Of a DNA stretch of 64,000 nucleotides, positions 21,572 through 31,127 are shown in pieces. The notes beneath the pieces are model-generated. The model made no database searches, was not told the origin of the DNA, and saw only the letters and a program-made list of their open reading frames with translations. Numbering within the stretch: the first letter of the stretch is position 1; each line of letters begins with the position of its first letter. Source of the stretch: Carnobacterium sp. CP1 (lineage in GTDB: Bacteria > Bacillota > Bacilli > Lactobacillales > Carnobacteriaceae); contig NZ_CP010796.1 in the NCBI RefSeq assembly GCF_001483965.1, positions 1-64,000 of the forward strand. Direction: 5' to 3'. The translations under genes and the position numbers were made by a program.

Positions 21572-21755
21572 TTTTTAACCTCCAGAAGATTCGTACTCTA
21601 TTTAAATTTACATGAAAACAAATATAAATACAACGGAAAAATAAAATAACAATTTGATGAACAAACGGGTAGCATCAGCTGTGTTTATGCCATTTGTTTT
21701 TAATTTTTCGGCATTATAATATGGGTGAAACAAAAATTCTTTTGCAATTATGCTT

Positions 21756-21784
21756 TTGACAAGCTATTCTATATAGTATATTCT
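21756..21784 (+). promoter_or_regulatory. Promoter of the opp operon
   Basis: TTGACA (21756-21761), 17 bases, then TATTCT (21779-21784), about 45 bases before oppB. A perfect -35 box with a weaker -10. The rest of the 21572-21829 gap is AT-rich and shows no gene. Confidence 0.55.
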
Positions 21785-21829
21785 CTTTTTGAATAGAATT
21801 AAAATTAATCGTTGGAGGTGCTTAAATCG

Positions 21830-22777
21830 ATGAAAAGTTATGCTAAATTTCTTGGGAAACGTATCTTGTATATGTTTTTGACATTATTCTTAATTGCATC
21901 GATCACATTCTTCCTGATGAAGCTCTTACCCGGTACTCCATACAGTAACCAGGATAAATTATCAGAGGAACAAATCTTTATCATGAATGAAAAATATGGA
22001 CTAAATGAACCTGTTCCGGTTCAATACTTAGTTTATATAACCGGCTTATTGAAAGGAGATTTAGGTGTTTCTTTTCAATTCAATAACACTCCTGTAACAG
22101 AATTGCTGTCTACGCGGGTAGGGCCATCCATGCAGCTGGGGATTCAGGCGGTAGTCTTAGGAACGGTCTTAGGGATTATCTTAGGGGTTATAGCCGCTAT
22201 GAATCAGAATACTTGGATCGATACAACAGCTACCTTTACAGCAATCTTAGGGCGGTCGATACCAAACTTTGTTATTGCAGTACTGTTACAGCTGATTTTT
22301 GGAGTTTACTTAAAGTGGTTCCCGATCGCTTTGTGGAATGATGGATTTCAGTCATCTGTCTTACCGACCTTAGCACTCGCCATTTCGCCTCTTGCAGATT
22401 CGGCTCGTTTTATTCGAACTGAGATGGTAGAGGTTCTTGGCAGTGATTATGTCGAATTGGCACGAGCTAAAGGTTTGAGCCGATGGATCGTAGCTTTTAA
22501 ACACGGTGTTCGGAATGCCTTGATTCCTTTGGTAACCATTTTGGGGCCTATGGCTGTCGGTTTAATGACCGGTTCAATGGTTGTTGAAAATATTTTTGCT
22601 ATTCCAGGGATTGGTGAACAATTCGTTAAATCAATTATGACTAATGACTATCCTACGATCATGGGTGTAACAGTTTTATACTCTGCAATGCTTGTAGGCA
22701 TTATCTTAGTAGTGGATATTCTTTACGGAGTAATAGATCCACGTATTCGTGTTGCAACTGAAGGAGGGGACAATTAA
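21830..22777 (+). CDS. oppB: Oligopeptide ABC transporter permease OppB
   Basis: Inner permease of an Opp/Dpp-type peptide importer. Six membrane helices, beginning with ILYMFLTLFLIASITFFLM, and the EAA coupling loop EVLGSDYVELARAKGLS before the last helices. ATG at 21830 is chosen because GGAGGTG lies 9 bases upstream. A TTG six codons earlier would fall on the ribosome site itself. 315 residues. Its stop overlaps the oppC start. Confidence 0.95.
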   Translation: MKSYAKFLGKRILYMFLTLFLIASITFFLMKLLPGTPYSNQDKLSEEQIFIMNEKYGLNEPVPVQYLVYITGLLKGDLGVSFQFNNTPVTELLSTRVGPSMQLGIQAVVLGTVLGIILGVIAAMNQNTWIDTTATFTAILGRSIPNFVIAVLLQLIFGVYLKWFPIALWNDGFQSSVLPTLALAISPLADSARFIRTEMVEVLGSDYVELARAKGLSRWIVAFKHGVRNALIPLVTILGPMAVGLMTGSMVVENIFAIPGIGEQFVKSIMTNDYPTIMGVTVLYSAMLVGIILVVDILYGVIDPRIRVATEGGDN

Positions 22778-23826
22778 TGAGTGATTCAAAACAAAAAGCT
22801 GTTGTTGATGAGACAACTACCTTGCCTCCTGAAATGTTTGTTCCAGCTGGTAGTTTAAATGCAGCAGATAATGAAAAAATAGCAGCGCCTTCTTTAAGTT
22901 TTCTACAGGATTCTTGGAGACGATTAAAGAAAAATAAAGCTGCGGTAGTTAGTTTGTTTGTACTGATTATTTTTGTTATCTTAAGTATTGCAGCTCCGGT
23001 CATTTCGCCACATGATCCGAACCACCAAACGGTTTCACATGCTAACTTGCCGCCTAAAATTCCAGGATTAAACATTGATGGTTTAAACGGAACGCAAGTT
23101 ATGGGGAATACACGTGTGGACAAATACGAACAGCAAGGTGTGCCAACAGATGCTTATTATATTTTAGGAACAGATGGCTTAGGCCGTGATTTGCTTTCGC
23201 GTATCTTACACGGAACCCGCGTGTCGCTCTTGATTGCCTTTGTCGCAGCGTTATTTGACTTAACCATAGGTGTTCTTTATGGATTAGTATCAGGTTGGGC
23301 TGGCGGAAAAGTTGATAACGCTATGCAACGGTTATTGGAGATTTTATCCGGTGTGCCAAACTTAGTTGTGGTTATCTTAATGTTATTAGTCTTAGACCCA
23401 GGTATTAAATCAATTATTATCGCTTTAGCGATTACAGGTTGGATTTCAATGGCTCGGGTTATTCGAGCACAAACATTGAAGTTGAAAAACCAAGAATATA
23501 TTTTAGCAGCAAAAACATTGGGAGAGTCTCCCTTTAAAATTGCTATTAAACATTTGATTCCAAATTTATCAGGGATTATTATCATTCAAACAATGTTTTC
23601 AATTCCAGCGGCTATTTTCTTTGAAGCCTTCTTAAGTTTCATTGGTATTGGTATTCCAGCACCAACGGCTTCTTTAGGAACATTGATTAACGATGGTTAC
23701 AAAACATTCCGTTTCTTACCACATTTGATGTGGTATCCGGCAGCTGTTATTTGTATTTTGATGATTTCATTTAACTTGCTAGCTGATGGTTTACGTGATG
23801 CATTTGATCCAAAAATGAAAGATTAG
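22777..23826 (+). CDS. oppC: Oligopeptide ABC transporter permease OppC
   Basis: Second permease subunit. A long cytosolic N-terminus (about 45 residues) leads to the first helix (AAVVSLFVLIIFVILSIAAPV), an outside loop with GTDGLGRDLLSRILHGTR, then five helices with the coupling loop AQTLKLKNQEYILAAKTLGES. 349 residues. TAATG overlap with oppB implies coupled translation. Confidence 0.95.
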   Translation: MSDSKQKAVVDETTTLPPEMFVPAGSLNAADNEKIAAPSLSFLQDSWRRLKKNKAAVVSLFVLIIFVILSIAAPVISPHDPNHQTVSHANLPPKIPGLNIDGLNGTQVMGNTRVDKYEQQGVPTDAYYILGTDGLGRDLLSRILHGTRVSLLIAFVAALFDLTIGVLYGLVSGWAGGKVDNAMQRLLEILSGVPNLVVVILMLLVLDPGIKSIIIALAITGWISMARVIRAQTLKLKNQEYILAAKTLGESPFKIAIKHLIPNLSGIIIIQTMFSIPAAIFFEAFLSFIGIGIPAPTASLGTLINDGYKTFRFLPHLMWYPAAVICILMISFNLLADGLRDAFDPKMKD

Positions 23827-23840
23827 CGAGGTGAATCCGA

Positions 23841-24935
23841 ATGAATAATGTATTAGAAGTTAAGAATTTGAATATCACATTCGACACCTATGCTGGTAAA
23901 GTAAAAGCCATTCGTGGTGTCAGTTTCAATTTAAAAAAAGGGGAGACATTAGCTATCGTCGGTGAGTCTGGTTCTGGTAAATCCGTGACGACTCGCAGTA
24001 TTATGCGTTTGCTTTCTCAAAACGCTAATGTTGAGCAAGGCGAGATTTTGTTCAATGGCAGCGACCTAATTAAAAAAACCGAAAAAGAAATGCAAGGCAT
24101 CCGAGGAAAGGATATCGCTATGATTTTCCAAGATCCGATGACGTCGCTTAATCCGACAATGACGATTGGAAAACAAGTATCTGAACCGATTCGCCTTCAT
24201 CAAAAATTAAATAAAGATGAAGCATCTAAGCGTGCTCTAGAATTGTTAAATTTGGTAGGGTTGCCTCATGCTGAAAAACGTATGAAACAATACCCGCATC
24301 AATTTTCAGGTGGACAAAGACAACGAATCGTTATTGCGATTGCCTTAGCTTGTAATCCGGAAATTTTGATAGCTGATGAACCGACAACAGCTTTAGACGT
24401 AACAATTCAAGCGCAAATTCTTGATTTGATGAAAGAACTGCAAAAGAAAATTTCAACTTCGATTATTTTTATTACACATGATTTAGGCGTAGTAGCTAAC
24501 GTAGCTGACCGCGTAGCGGTTATGTATGCTGGAAAAATCGTAGAAGTAGGAACTGTTGATGAGATTTTTTATAATCCACAACACCCATATACTTGGGGAT
24601 TGATTAGTTCAATGCCTACATTAGAGATCAAAGAGACGCTTTATGCAATCCCAGGAACGCCTCCGGACTTACTGGATCCACCTGTAGGAGATGCTTTTGC
24701 TCCTCGTAACGAGTTTGCGATGAAAATCGATACTGAATTAGAACCGCCTTTGTTTAAAGTTTCTGAGACTCATTATGCAGCAACTTGGTTATTGCACCCT
24801 AATGCACCAGCAGTTGAACCACCTGCTGAAATTAAAGCACGTCAAGAAATCTATAAGCAAAAATTTTCAAAACATCAACACAATGAAGATTCAGCCGTTT
24901 TTGATGCTAACCATGAAGTAAAAGGAGGCGTCTAA
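23841..24935 (+). CDS. oppD: Oligopeptide ABC transporter ATPase OppD
   Basis: Cytosolic ATPase. Walker A GESGSGKS, Q-loop MIFQDPMTSLNP, signature FSGGQRQRIVIA, Walker B ILIADEPTTALD and a switch His in ITHDLGVV. The C-terminal extension carries the Opp/Dpp-specific region (GTPPDLLDPPVGDAFAPR). The usual cysteines of the Fe-S-like cluster in this region are not apparent. 364 residues, slightly longer than most. AGCGAGGTG ribosome site. Confidence 0.95.
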   Translation: MNNVLEVKNLNITFDTYAGKVKAIRGVSFNLKKGETLAIVGESGSGKSVTTRSIMRLLSQNANVEQGEILFNGSDLIKKTEKEMQGIRGKDIAMIFQDPMTSLNPTMTIGKQVSEPIRLHQKLNKDEASKRALELLNLVGLPHAEKRMKQYPHQFSGGQRQRIVIAIALACNPEILIADEPTTALDVTIQAQILDLMKELQKKISTSIIFITHDLGVVANVADRVAVMYAGKIVEVGTVDEIFYNPQHPYTWGLISSMPTLEIKETLYAIPGTPPDLLDPPVGDAFAPRNEFAMKIDTELEPPLFKVSETHYAATWLLHPNAPAVEPPAEIKARQEIYKQKFSKHQHNEDSAVFDANHEVKGGV

Positions 24936-24937
24936 AA

Positions 24938-25879
24938 ATGGAGAACAGAGAAAAAATATTAGAAGTTAAAGGATTAAAGCAATACTTTAACAGTGGGACT
25001 AAAAATGAAGTTCGTGCAGTAGATGATGTGACTTTTGACATTTATAAAGGGGAGACTTTCGGTTTAGTTGGAGAGTCCGGTTCAGGTAAATCGACAACTG
25101 GTCGTTCAATTATTCGTCTTTACAACCCAACAGCTGGCGAAATAGATTTTCAAGGAACTAAAGTCCACAGTATTAAAGGTAAAAAGGAAATGTTGTCATT
25201 CAGAAGAGATATGCAAATGATTTTTCAAGATCCTTATGCTTCATTAAATCCGAAAATGAAAGTACGCGACATTATTGCCGAAGGAATTGATATTCATAAT
25301 TTAGCTACTTCAACTGAAGACCGTAATCGTCAAGTAGATGAGTTGCTGAAAACGGTCGGACTAAATCCTGACCATGCTTCACGTTATCCGCATGAATTTT
25401 CAGGTGGCCAACGTCAGCGTATCGGAATCGCAAGAGCTCTTGCAGTTAAACCAAAATTTATTATTGCGGATGAACCTATCTCGGCTTTAGATGTTTCTAT
25501 ACAAGCCCAAGTAGTAAATTTGTTAATGGAATTACAAAAAACGCAAGATTTGACGTTCTTGTTTATTGCCCATGACTTATCAATGGTGAAATATATCAGT
25601 GACCGTATTGGAGTAATGAACAATGGTAAATTACTTGAATTAGCAGCTGCTGACGAAGTTTACAATAGACCTTTGCATCCTTATACGGAAAGTTTATTGT
25701 CTGCTGTTCCATTGCCGGATCCTGAGTATGAGCGCAATCGTGTCCGGACGCCTTATATTCGTAGAGAAGCAAATGAAGAAGCAGAAGAATTAAGAGAAAT
25801 TACACCAGGACATTTTGTTTACTGTCGTGAATCAGATGTAGCAGCTTTGAAAGAAAAAAAAGCGAACTACGCGAAATAA
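24938..25879 (+). CDS. oppF: Oligopeptide ABC transporter ATPase OppF
   Basis: Second ATPase, partner of OppD. Walker A GESGSGKS, Q-loop MIFQDPYASLNP, signature FSGGQRQRIGIARAL, Walker B FIIADEPISALD, IAHDLSMV, and the family tail HPYTESLLSAVPLPDPEYE. 313 residues. It starts 2 bases after oppD with AAAGGAGG upstream. The operon ends here without a substrate-binding oppA; a terminator follows. Confidence 0.95.
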   Translation: MENREKILEVKGLKQYFNSGTKNEVRAVDDVTFDIYKGETFGLVGESGSGKSTTGRSIIRLYNPTAGEIDFQGTKVHSIKGKKEMLSFRRDMQMIFQDPYASLNPKMKVRDIIAEGIDIHNLATSTEDRNRQVDELLKTVGLNPDHASRYPHEFSGGQRQRIGIARALAVKPKFIIADEPISALDVSIQAQVVNLLMELQKTQDLTFLFIAHDLSMVKYISDRIGVMNNGKLLELAAADEVYNRPLHPYTESLLSAVPLPDPEYERNRVRTPYIRREANEEAEELREITPGHFVYCRESDVAALKEKKANYAK

Positions 25880-25890
25880 ATTCAAGTCGA

Positions 25891-25930
25891 AAAACAGACA
25901 TTTCTAATATATTAGAAATGTCTGTTTTTA
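25891..25930 (+). terminator. Terminator after oppF
   Basis: AACAGACATTTCTAATA and its exact complement face each other (25893-25926), then T-rich sequence. The stem is symmetrical. Confidence 0.85.
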
Positions 25931-26234
25931 TGTCTTCTATTTTTTAATGCAAAAAAACTTATTTACAATAAAGACTTAATTGTAATGATTATCAATATAC
26001 AATTATTGACTATGAACGTTGATGCATAAAGGATTTTGTTGAGTTAAATGTGAACGGAAAATCGTGGAGTACAGAGATAACAACGAAAAATGTCTTAAAA
26101 GTGACGGAACTTTGACAAAAAGGGTAGTATTATTTTTTTAGGTAGTGTATAATAGGTCTTGTAAGCCAGTTAAGGGTGTCATTAAAATTATTTTATTGGC
26201 TATCTATCCGACTAAAAAAGGAGAGACATAACAT

Positions 26235-26633
26235 ATGGTTACTTTATATACATCACCTAGTTGTACTTCATGCCGCAAAGCTCGTGCGTGGTTAGAAGAA
26301 AACAACATTACTTATACAGAAAGAAATATTTTTTCTGAACCTTTATCTATTCCTGAGATTAAATCAATTTTGCGGATGACGGAAGATGGAACAGAAGAAA
26401 TCATTTCTACTAGATCAAAGGTCTTTCAAGAATTAGATGTTGATTTAGATGATTTACCTCTTCAAAACTTGTTTGATTTAATTCAAGTAAATCCTGGGCT
26501 TTTACGTCGACCAATCATGTTAGATGATAAAAGATTGCAAGTAGGATACAATGAAGATGAAATTCGACGCTTTTTACCTAGAGAAGTTCGTGCGCTTGAA
26601 TTACAGCATGCACAAAAAATCGTTGGGTATTAA
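26235..26633 (+). CDS. spx: Transcriptional regulator Spx
   Basis: ArsC-fold regulator that binds the RNA polymerase alpha C-terminal domain and turns on thiol-stress genes. The redox switch CTSC is at residues 10-13 ([14 protein letters not shown]). The RPISDE-like stretch near the end reads [18 protein letters not shown]. 132 residues, normal. GGAGAG ribosome site. A TATAAT at 26148-26153 lies about 80 bases upstream. spxH and mecA, tied to Spx or Clp proteolysis, lie close by. Confidence 0.95.
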   Translation: MVTLYTSPSCTSCRKARAWLEENNITYTERNIFSEPLSIPEIKSILRMTEDGTEEIISTRSKVFQELDVDLDDLPLQNLFDLIQVNPGLLRRPIMLDDKRLQVGYNEDEIRRFLPREVRALELQHAQKIVGY

Positions 26634-26656
26634 ATTTGAGAGAATGATTTAATAGA

Positions 26657-26704
26657 GTCTGGAACAGAATTGCTTTTAAGTAATTCTATTCCAGGCTTTT
26701 CCGT
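26657..26704 (+). terminator. Terminator after spx
   Basis: GTCTGGAACAGAATT pairs with AATTCTATTCCAGGC (one mismatch, GU pairs), ending in TTTTCC. Stem span 26657-26695. Confidence 0.75.
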
Positions 26705-26779
26705 ATTTATTAAACTAATAAACTAAACAGAGTTAATAAATGCAAAGTATTTTTTTGCTTGTTTAAAAGTGGGATTGGG

Positions 26780-26838
26780 CCTGCTTTAATTAATGAGAGC
26801 TCGTAAGAAGAGGATCTCTCGAAGCAGCTATTTTTTTC
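26780..26838 (+). other. Long stem-loop with T run between spx and mecA
   Basis: CTGCTT (26781-26786) pairs with AAGCAG (26822-26827), GAGAG (26795-26799) with CTCTC (26816-26820), and a run of seven Ts follows. No gene ends just before it, because the spx terminator is already upstream. It could be a second terminator, an attenuator in the mecA leader, or the 3' end of a small RNA. Confidence 0.5.
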
Positions 26839-26948
26839 GGACACTTTTATCTTTACATTTAATATATTTGCTTTAAAATAGTTAGTATAAATAGTTCTTG
26901 CGATTATTTGAAGATAACCGCAGAAATGAAGAAATGAGGTGTAGGACT

Positions 26949-27614
26949 ATGGAAATGGAACACATAAATGAAAATACAATCCGTGTACTCATTGGAAATG
27001 CTGATTTGGAAGAAAGAGGCATAACCTTTTTAGATCTTTTAGGGAATCATAAACAGATTGAAGAATTCTTTTACAGTATTTTGGAAGAAGTCGACGTGGA
27101 TGAACAGTTCCATGAATCTGATGCAATTACATTTCAGGTTTTACCTAATGGCAGTGGTTTAGAATTGTTCATTAGTAAAGGTGGTCCATTAAGCGAAGAT
27201 ATTGACTTTTCTTCAGCATCTGATAATTTTGGTTCAGGAGATTTTTCACAGTTGATAAAAAAACAATTAGTTCAAGATGGACAAACAGATAACGTAGAAA
27301 ATTATTTAGGCAATCCAAATAAAGAAATTGAAGAAGTTGTCTTGCGTTTCAATCAATTCGAAGACATGGTTTCACTATCAAAAAGATTGTATCTAGACAA
27401 TGCAGCATCGAATCTTTATTTATATAAAGGCGATTATTTCTTGCATTTAGTTTTCTTTGTTGAAGAGATGATTGAACGAAGCGTTGATGAAGAGGTTTCT
27501 TTAGCACTTGAATTTGCTGAAAAGACTCCCATTACTCATGGTGTGTTGACTGAGCATGGACAATTGATCATGGAAAACAGCGCACTAGAGTTAACACGTT
27601 ACTATTTCAAATAA
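26949..27614 (+). CDS. mecA: Adaptor protein MecA
   Basis: Adaptor that brings ComK/ComX-type and other substrates to ClpC and helps ClpC assemble. The N-terminal substrate domain starts MEMEHINENTIRVLIGNADLEERGITFLDLL (seen in parts), followed by an acidic linker (SEDIDFSSASDNFGSGDFS) and the C-terminal ClpC-binding domain (VVLRFNQFEDMVSLSKRL, ending LELTRYY). I chose ATG 26949 because GAGGTG lies upstream and homologues start here. 221 residues. Confidence 0.95.
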   Translation: MEMEHINENTIRVLIGNADLEERGITFLDLLGNHKQIEEFFYSILEEVDVDEQFHESDAITFQVLPNGSGLELFISKGGPLSEDIDFSSASDNFGSGDFSQLIKKQLVQDGQTDNVENYLGNPNKEIEEVVLRFNQFEDMVSLSKRLYLDNAASNLYLYKGDYFLHLVFFVEEMIERSVDEEVSLALEFAEKTPITHGVLTEHGQLIMENSALELTRYYFK

Positions 27615-27626
27615 GTATATAGGTGA

Positions 27627-27666
27627 AGGAACTAAGAGACGGAAAGCCTCTTAGTTCCTTTTTTGT
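27627..27666 (+). terminator. Terminator after mecA
   Basis: GGAACTAAGAG (27628-27638) pairs with CTCTTAGTTCC (27648-27658), then TTTTTTG. Confidence 0.9.
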
Positions 27667-27741
27667 TTGTTCTTTTTTAGAAACAGAAATTAGGCCATTC
27701 TGCGGATAGTTCAATAAACCTGAGGAATGGAAGTGATGTAT

Positions 27742-28934
27742 ATGTTAGTAGCGTTAAATCAAAAAAATCAACACGTTTATGCAGATAAGCTGAAAACAGA
27801 AAGGAGAACAAACACTAAAAAAGAAGAATATATCTGCCCTTGCTGCCAAGCACCGGTTTTTTTAAAACAAGGAAAATTAAAACAAGCTCATTTTGCCCAT
27901 TATCATCAGACGACTTGCCAAGTATTTTCTGAAGGTGAGACAGAAGAACATCTATTAGGGAAAAAATTGCTGTTTGAGTGGTTTGTCAAACAAGGAGTTC
28001 CTTGTCAGTTAGAAGCCTATTTGCCGGGCTTAAAACAACGGCCAGATTTACTTGTTTGGTTAAATTCAAAGACTCCAATAGTCATTGAGTTTCAATGCAG
28101 CTCATTATCATCGGACAGAATGATCGAACGAACAGAAGGCTATCAGAACAACCAGTATGAAGTTTATTGGATTTTGGGATCAAAATTTAAATTTACACAA
28201 AAACTTACTTCGTTTCAGCGTTTATTTATGAAAAAAAATAAAACATATGGTTATTACCTTTATAGTTTAGATGTTTACCAACGACAGTTGCATTTAATTT
28301 CTAATATCCATCAAAAAAAGTGTCACAGCAAGTAGCATGTGAAAAGACAACATTTAAATCAGCAGGACATTTTTCTGATCTTTTTATGAAGCAAGCTATA
28401 GAAATAAAAATGGAATCACCTTTTTATTGTCGCCCACAAGAGACACTGAAGAAAGAACTGCTGCAGAGCCATCTGCTCTTGAATCGTAGGAGAAGATACC
28501 AAGAGCCTGAAATGGTAGCTTTTCAAAAATATATTTACCGCCATGGGCATTCGCTTGTTTCGTTGCCCAAGGAGGTGTATCTACCAGTTGAAAACAAAGT
28601 TGCCATTAAAACAATGCCTCATTTTTGGAAATATATCTTACTCGAATGGCTCGTTCAAAAAGAATTGAAAACTATTCTAACTAAGCAAGAAATTGACAAT
28701 CAAATAAAAAGAATGATAGATAAGCAGCAGCTAGTGTTTTTTACAATGCCATTAGTCACTTTAAATGAGCAAATCGATTCCCTTTTACCATTCATTGAAT
28801 CCTTAACTACTCAAGGAATTTTAGAAAAAATAACCAAAAAAGAGTGGCGGATAAAAGCTAAACCTTATTATTATCTAAATGAACAAGAAAAAATAAAAGA
28901 CTTTTCTGGGACTAAAACGGCTATGGAGAACTGA
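27742..28934 (+). pseudogene. coiA: Competence protein CoiA, one frameshift in a poly-A tract
   Basis: CoiA is a nuclease-like protein needed for recombination of taken-up DNA. The N-terminal zinc region is CPCCQAPVFLKQGKLKQAHFAHY, followed by the PD-(D/E)xK-like core (HLLGKKLLFEWF, then RPDLLVW and IVIEFQCSSLSSDRMIERT). The start is ATG 27742 (MLVALNQKN), with GGAAGTG 8 bases upstream. In-frame ATGs at 27727 and 27736 overlap that site. The first frame stops at 28335. One more A in the CAAAAAAAG run (about 28315) continues it to 28934, giving about 397 residues, normal for CoiA. This could be sequence error or slippage; see findings. Confidence 0.88.
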
Positions 28935-29188
28935 AGAGGGAAAAAAACATCTCTTTTGGAAACTTTAATGTGTGGTTATTGCTTTAATACCTACCGTGTA
29001 ATCATGAAAACATGATGAAAATAACTGTACTAACTCTTCTCCAGCCAAATAAAAATAGTGAAGATTCTTTATATTTCACTAATACATCCTAAAAAGCGAC
29101 TCCATAAGGGGCACTCACATAAAAGAACCTTTATTTATGTGAAAGGTATGTTAAAATTAAAAAGTGATGAAAATTAGGAGGGATTAGT
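28935..29188 (+). promoter_or_regulatory. Gap before pepF with inverted repeat and extended -10 promoter
   Basis: TCACATAAA (29115-29123) and its complement TTTATGTGA (29134-29142) flank 10 bases. Right after comes TG-T-TAAAAT (29149-29157), an extended -10 box for pepF. The repeat would overlap the -35 region, a usual place for an operator. No gene is seen in the gap. Confidence 0.5.
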
Positions 29189-31009
29189 ATGGAAGAATCA
29201 AAAAAATTACCAAAACGTGAAGAAGTCCCCGTAGCATTGACTTGGGATTTAAATGTTATTTTTGAGTCTGATGAAGCGTTTCATGCAGCCTATCAAGAAT
29301 TGGAACAAAAGATAGCTGGAATAGCTGCATTTAAAGGGAGATTAACAGAAAGTGCTGAAACGTTCTTGCATTGTATTCAATATATTCTTGAAATTTCCAA
29401 CGAGCTGGAAACGTTGTATGTTTACGCTCACTTAAAAAATGATCAAGATACAGCCAACGCCGTATATCAAGGAATGTACGACCGCGCTTCTTCACTAGCA
29501 ACTAAAGCAGGAGAAGCAATTTCTTGGTTTGAACCTGAAGTATTAGAAATCCCAGAAGAAAAATTGTCTGGTTATTTAAAAGAAAACAAAGATTTAGTTA
29601 TGTATCAACATTACATTGATCAATTGACAGCTTCTAGAAAACACATTCTGTCAGCTAATGAGGAAGCTCTCTTGGCAGGAGCAGGAGAAATTTTTGGAGC
29701 TTCAAGCCGGACCTTTAATGTTTTGAATAATGCTGACTTACAGTTTCCAGTAATCAAAGATGAGAACGGCGACGATATCCAATTATCGCACGGAGTCTAT
29801 GGACAACTGATGGAAAGTATGAATCGTTCTGTACGTGAAGCTGCTTTTAAAAATTTATACCAAGTCTATCAGGGGTTGAACAATACCTTCGCTAGTACCT
29901 TGTCTTCGCATGTTAAATACCATAATTACAATGCAAAAGTGCATCATTACCAATCTGCACGTGAGAAAGCATTGGCAGCAAACCATATTCCTGAAACAGT
30001 ATACGATACGTTATTAGAGGTTGTCGATGATAATCTGCCGCTGCTTCATCGTTATGTAGCTTTAAGAAAAGAACTATTAAACGTTGACGAATTGCATATG
30101 TACGATATGTATACGCCTATTACTGGAGAAGCAGGCATCAAGTTCACTTATGAAGACGCTAAAGAAACAACAATGGAAGCCTTAAAACCACTAGGAGAAG
30201 AATACCTAGCTGTGTTAGAGAAAGCTTTTCAAGAGCGTTGGATCGATGTTGTAGAGAATGCAGGCAAGCGTAGCGGTGCATACTCTTCAGGAGCTTATGA
30301 AACCAATCCCTATATTTTACTAAACTGGCACGATTCATTAAATCATTTATATACGTTAGTTCATGAACTGGGACATAGCGCGCATAGCTATTTTACTAGA
30401 GCAAACCAACCATATGTCTACGGAGATTATTCTATTTTCTTAGCTGAAATTGCTTCGACAACTAACGAAAATATCTTGACCGAATATTTATTAGAAACTC
30501 AAAAAGACCCTCAAGTGCGTGCTTATATCTTAAATCATTATTTAGATGGTTTTAAAGGAACTATTTTCCGGCAAACACAATTTGCTGAATTTGAGCATTT
30601 TATTCATGAAGAAACAGCAAAAGGCACACCTTTAACCAGTGATTTTTTAAATCAAGCTTATGGAAAATTGAATGCACGCTACTATGGTCCAGCAGTTGAA
30701 GAAGATTCTGAAATTGCATTTGAATGGTCGCGTATTCCTCATTTTTATTACAATTATTATGTTTACCAATATGCAACAGGGTTTTCAGCAGCAACAGCGT
30801 TAGCAGCCAAAATCTTAAAAGATGAAGAAGGTACATCATTAGAGAACTACCTGACTTATTTGAAATCAGGCAGTAGTGATTATCCGATTGAAGTCATGAA
30901 AAAAGCAGGAGTAGATATGACAGAAAAAAACTATATTCAAGAAGCGATGACTGTTTTTGAAACTAGGTTAAATGAGTTGGAGACGTTGATTGAAACGTTG
31001 AAGGCTTAA
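29189..31009 (+). CDS. pepF: Oligoendopeptidase F
   Basis: Cytosolic zinc metallopeptidase of family M3B that cuts peptides of roughly 7-17 residues, so it can act on peptides brought in by Opp. The zinc site is LVHELGHSAHSYF (HExxH), with the third ligand Glu in FLAEIASTTNE. 606 residues, full length. AGGAGGG ribosome site. It sits between coiA and spxH, as in Bacillus. Confidence 0.97.
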   Translation: MEESKKLPKREEVPVALTWDLNVIFESDEAFHAAYQELEQKIAGIAAFKGRLTESAETFLHCIQYILEISNELETLYVYAHLKNDQDTANAVYQGMYDRASSLATKAGEAISWFEPEVLEIPEEKLSGYLKENKDLVMYQHYIDQLTASRKHILSANEEALLAGAGEIFGASSRTFNVLNNADLQFPVIKDENGDDIQLSHGVYGQLMESMNRSVREAAFKNLYQVYQGLNNTFASTLSSHVKYHNYNAKVHHYQSAREKALAANHIPETVYDTLLEVVDDNLPLLHRYVALRKELLNVDELHMYDMYTPITGEAGIKFTYEDAKETTMEALKPLGEEYLAVLEKAFQERWIDVVENAGKRSGAYSSGAYETNPYILLNWHDSLNHLYTLVHELGHSAHSYFTRANQPYVYGDYSIFLAEIASTTNENILTEYLLETQKDPQVRAYILNHYLDGFKGTIFRQTQFAEFEHFIHEETAKGTPLTSDFLNQAYGKLNARYYGPAVEEDSEIAFEWSRIPHFYYNYYVYQYATGFSAATALAAKILKDEEGTSLENYLTYLKSGSSDYPIEVMKKAGVDMTEKNYIQEAMTVFETRLNELETLIETLKA

Positions 31010-31029
31010 AGCTAGCGAATAAGAAAGCA

Positions 31030-31112
31030 TAAAAAAGAACCTATATCCATGTACTGCTCCTAAAACTGTCAGTTTCGGGAATAGCATATGGATAGGTTCT
31101 TTTTTTTTGAAT
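31030..31112. terminator. Bidirectional terminator between pepF and spxH
   Basis: AAAAAAGAACCTATATCCATG and a near-perfect complement ending in GGTTCTTTTTTTT enclose about 35 bases. A runs on one side and T runs on the other let it stop transcripts from both converging genes. Confidence 0.85.
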
Positions 31113-31127
31113 AACTATTATTTTTGC

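Noticed and set aside
26112-26153. TTGACA and TATAAT pair as one spx promoter
   Set aside because: The two boxes are 30 bases apart, too far for a sigma-A promoter. Only the TATAAT is kept as a candidate.
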